DNA of 14,596 bases from CAZYTO01 sp964650405. Lineage in GTDB: Bacteria > Acidobacteriota > Thermoanaerobaculia > Gp7-AA8. A model generated the notes under the pieces. It was not told where the DNA came from. It ran no database searches and saw nothing but the letters and a program-made list of their open reading frames with translations. The stretch covers positions 1 to 14,596 of the forward strand of contig CAZYTO010000141.1 of assembly GCA_964650405.1 (NCBI GenBank), written 5' to 3'. Below are positions 13,127 through 14,596 of this stretch, in pieces. A program made the translations under genes and the position numbers. Within the stretch, counting starts at the first letter, position 1. Every line of letters begins with the position of its first letter.

Positions 13127-14347
13127 CTAGCTGGCGCGGCGCTTCCGCTGCTGCGGGGTGTTGTTGTTGTTCTCTTCGCGCTCCGCGGTCCGGCGCGAGG
13201 CCGACGAACCGGAGAGATCGTGCGTGCGGCCGGTGAGGTTGTTCCAGGCGATGGCCACGGCCGGAACGATGGTCACGGTCGAGTACGTACCGGCCAGGAC
13301 GCCGATGAGCAGGATCTCCGCGAACTCGTGGATGACCTTGCCGCCGAAGAGGATCAGGGCGATGAGGACGATGACGACCGAGCCCGAGGTCAGGATCGTT
13401 CGCGACAGCGTCTGGTTCATGGCCAGGTTGAGCTGCTCTTCCAGGGTCATCTTCGTCTTCAGCTTCCGGCGGTTCTCGCGCACGCGGTCATACGTCACGA
13501 CCGTGTCGTTGATGGAGTAACCGACGATCAGCAGCAGCGCGGCCACGATGTTGAGCGACGCTTCGCCGTTGATCATGGCCATGAAGGCCAGCGAGACGAT
13601 GACGTCGTGGACGATGCAGACGATGGCCGCCACGCCGAACATCAGGTCGAAGCGCACCCAGAGGTAGGCACCCATGGCCAGCGTGGAGAGGATGATGGCC
13701 CACATCGCCTTCTGCTGCAGTTCCTTGCCGACCTGCGGGCCGACCGTCTCACCGCCGAGGAGGTTGAACGCGCCGATGAAGGCCTTCTCGTTCAGCACGC
13801 GGGCCACGCCCGTCGTGAGGCCGGGGGTGCTCGTGGCCTGGGCCATGCTCGTGAAGATGCCGAGCTCGGAGCGCTTGTTGATGATGCTCTGGGCGATGCC
13901 CTTGTAGTAGGTATCGGCCGCCGGCTGCGTCCCCTTGCTGTCGGGATCGGCCTGCTTGAGGAGATCCGTGAGCGCCTGGTAGCCCTGGAAGTTGAGGTCG
14001 AGCCGTCCGGCGGCGTCCGGGTTGAGGTCCGTCGACAGTTTGGCCACGACCGCGCCGGCGTAGTCGGTTTCGGTCTTCAGCTTCGGAAGGCGGATGAGCA
14101 CCGCGCGGTCTTCCGGCTTGCCGTAGCTCTGGATGGAGGCGTCCTTCAGGTCGCCGCGGAGACGGTCCATGGGAACCGCGTCGCGGAACCTCAGGGTGAT
14201 GTGCGCGCCGCCGGCGAAGTCGATGCCCCAGTTCACGCCGTTCTTGGCGAACAGCGCGAAGCCGACGATGGCCCAGATCACGGAGAACGCGACGGCGTGG
14301 AAACGCCACCGTACGAAGTCGTATTTGGTGTTGACGAAAATCTGCAT
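13127..14347 (-). CDS. secF: Protein translocase subunit SecF
   Basis: SecF, with SecD and YajC, uses the proton gradient to help SecYEG release exported proteins on the outer face of the cytoplasmic membrane. The protein has 406 residues, longer than the E. coli protein (about 320), because of an extended extracytoplasmic loop and a charged C-terminal tail. Helix 1 (about 16-34) precedes the signature NWGIDFAGGAHI at 39-50. After the loop come the remaining membrane helices with GYSINDTVVTYDRVREN and NQTLSRTILTSGSVVIVLIAL, which are family signatures. The tail holds four consecutive Asn and a basic end (QQRKRRAS). The ATG at 14347 has GAGGAG 9 nt upstream. It follows secD by 17 nt, consistent with one operon. 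Confidence 0.96.
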   Translation of the reverse strand: MQIFVNTKYDFVRWRFHAVAFSVIWAIVGFALFAKNGVNWGIDFAGGAHITLRFRDAVPMDRLRGDLKDASIQSYGKPEDRAVLIRLPKLKTETDYAGAVVAKLSTDLNPDAAGRLDLNFQGYQALTDLLKQADPDSKGTQPAADTYYKGIAQSIINKRSELGIFTSMAQATSTPGLTTGVARVLNEKAFIGAFNLLGGETVGPQVGKELQQKAMWAIILSTLAMGAYLWVRFDLMFGVAAIVCIVHDVIVSLAFMAMINGEASLNIVAALLLIVGYSINDTVVTYDRVRENRRKLKTKMTLEEQLNLAMNQTLSRTILTSGSVVIVLIALILFGGKVIHEFAEILLIGVLAGTYSTVTIVPAVAIAWNNLTGRTHDLSGSSASRRTAEREENNNNTPQQRKRRAS

Positions 14348-14366
14348 GGTGGTTGTCTCCTCGCCC

Positions 14367-14596
14367 CTAGATGCTCATCTCGGTCGGGCGATCCTGCGGT
14401 TTGTAGTGGATGTCGAAGATCACGCGCGAGACGAAGAACGCCGTGAAGACCGACGCGAAGAGACCGATCAGGAGCGTGACGGCGAATCCTTTGATCGGGC
14501 CCGTTCCGAACTGGAAGAGGAAGAGCGCCGAGATGATCGTGGTCATGTGCGTGTCGATGATCGTGCCGAAGGCACGTGCGAAGCCCTGCTCGATGG
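14367..14596 (-). CDS. secD: Protein translocase subunit SecD, C-terminal end (truncated by window edge)
   Basis: The last 75 residues are visible, read on the minus strand from the right edge to a TAG at 14369-14367. They include GFARAFGTIIDTHMTT, ALFLFQFGTGPIKGFAV and LLIGLFASVFTAFFVSRVIF, the conserved final membrane helices of SecD; the FGTGPIKGFA motif is diagnostic. A short polar tail ends HYKPQDRPTEMSI. The gene is upstream of secF in the same direction, the usual secDF order. The rest, including the large periplasmic P1 domain, lies beyond the window. Confidence 0.95.
   Translation of the reverse strand, partial: IEQGFARAFGTIIDTHMTTIISALFLFQFGTGPIKGFAVTLLIGLFASVFTAFFVSRVIFDIHYKPQDRPTEMSI

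Noticed and set aside
12425..14446. Open frame of 673 codons on the plus strand opposite secF and the unknown gene
   Set aside because: It crosses two real genes, a promoter and a terminator on the other strand, and its composition is that of an antisense shadow.

Overview
The window is high-GC bacterial chromosome carrying mostly core genes, with one accessory patch. The gene families, a LiaF-like/LytS/LytTR operon and gene ends filled with short-period repeats suggest an Acidobacteriota-like organism. That placement is inference: there is no rRNA gene and no search could be run.

Layout. (1) 1-1121 (+): 3' part of glmS, open at the left edge. (2) 1230-2120 (-): a FieF-type metal efflux transporter, convergent with glmS. 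(3) 2189-3067 (+): a secreted alpha/beta hydrolase. (4) 3172-4254 (-): mnmA, divergent from (5) 4318-4710 (+), a single-domain response regulator. (6) 4711-4862: a 141-nt near-perfect palindrome filling the gap between convergent genes. (7) 4863-8662 (-): a five-gene operon, read from 8662 downwards: LiaF-like protein, small four-helix membrane protein, second LiaF-like protein with an Arg/Glu heptad helix, LytS-type kinase, LytTR regulator. All four junctions are 4-nt stop/start overlaps. (8) 8663-9118: an intergenic patch with dispersed repeats, a possible operator, a possible small RNA and a segment matching the inside of the neighbouring DUF3800 gene. (9) 9119-9868 (-): DUF3800 gene. (10) 9944-12205 (-): maeB malic enzyme with a phosphotransacetylase-like domain. 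(11) 12449-13027 (-): unknown membrane-anchored protein. (12) 13127-14347 (-): secF, and 14367-14596 (-): the 3' end of secD.

The most distinctive content is the operon at 4863-8662. It looks like an envelope-stress relay in which LiaF-like membrane proteins are coupled to a LytS/LytTR pair instead of the LiaRS pair known from Firmicutes. Two wider patterns stand out. At least five genes that head transcripts have a -10-like hexamer only 7-10 nt before the start codon, which predicts leaderless mRNAs, whereas genes inside operons have Shine-Dalgarno sequences. Several gene ends carry 7-nt or 8-nt periodic repeats or long inverted repeats in place of ordinary terminators.
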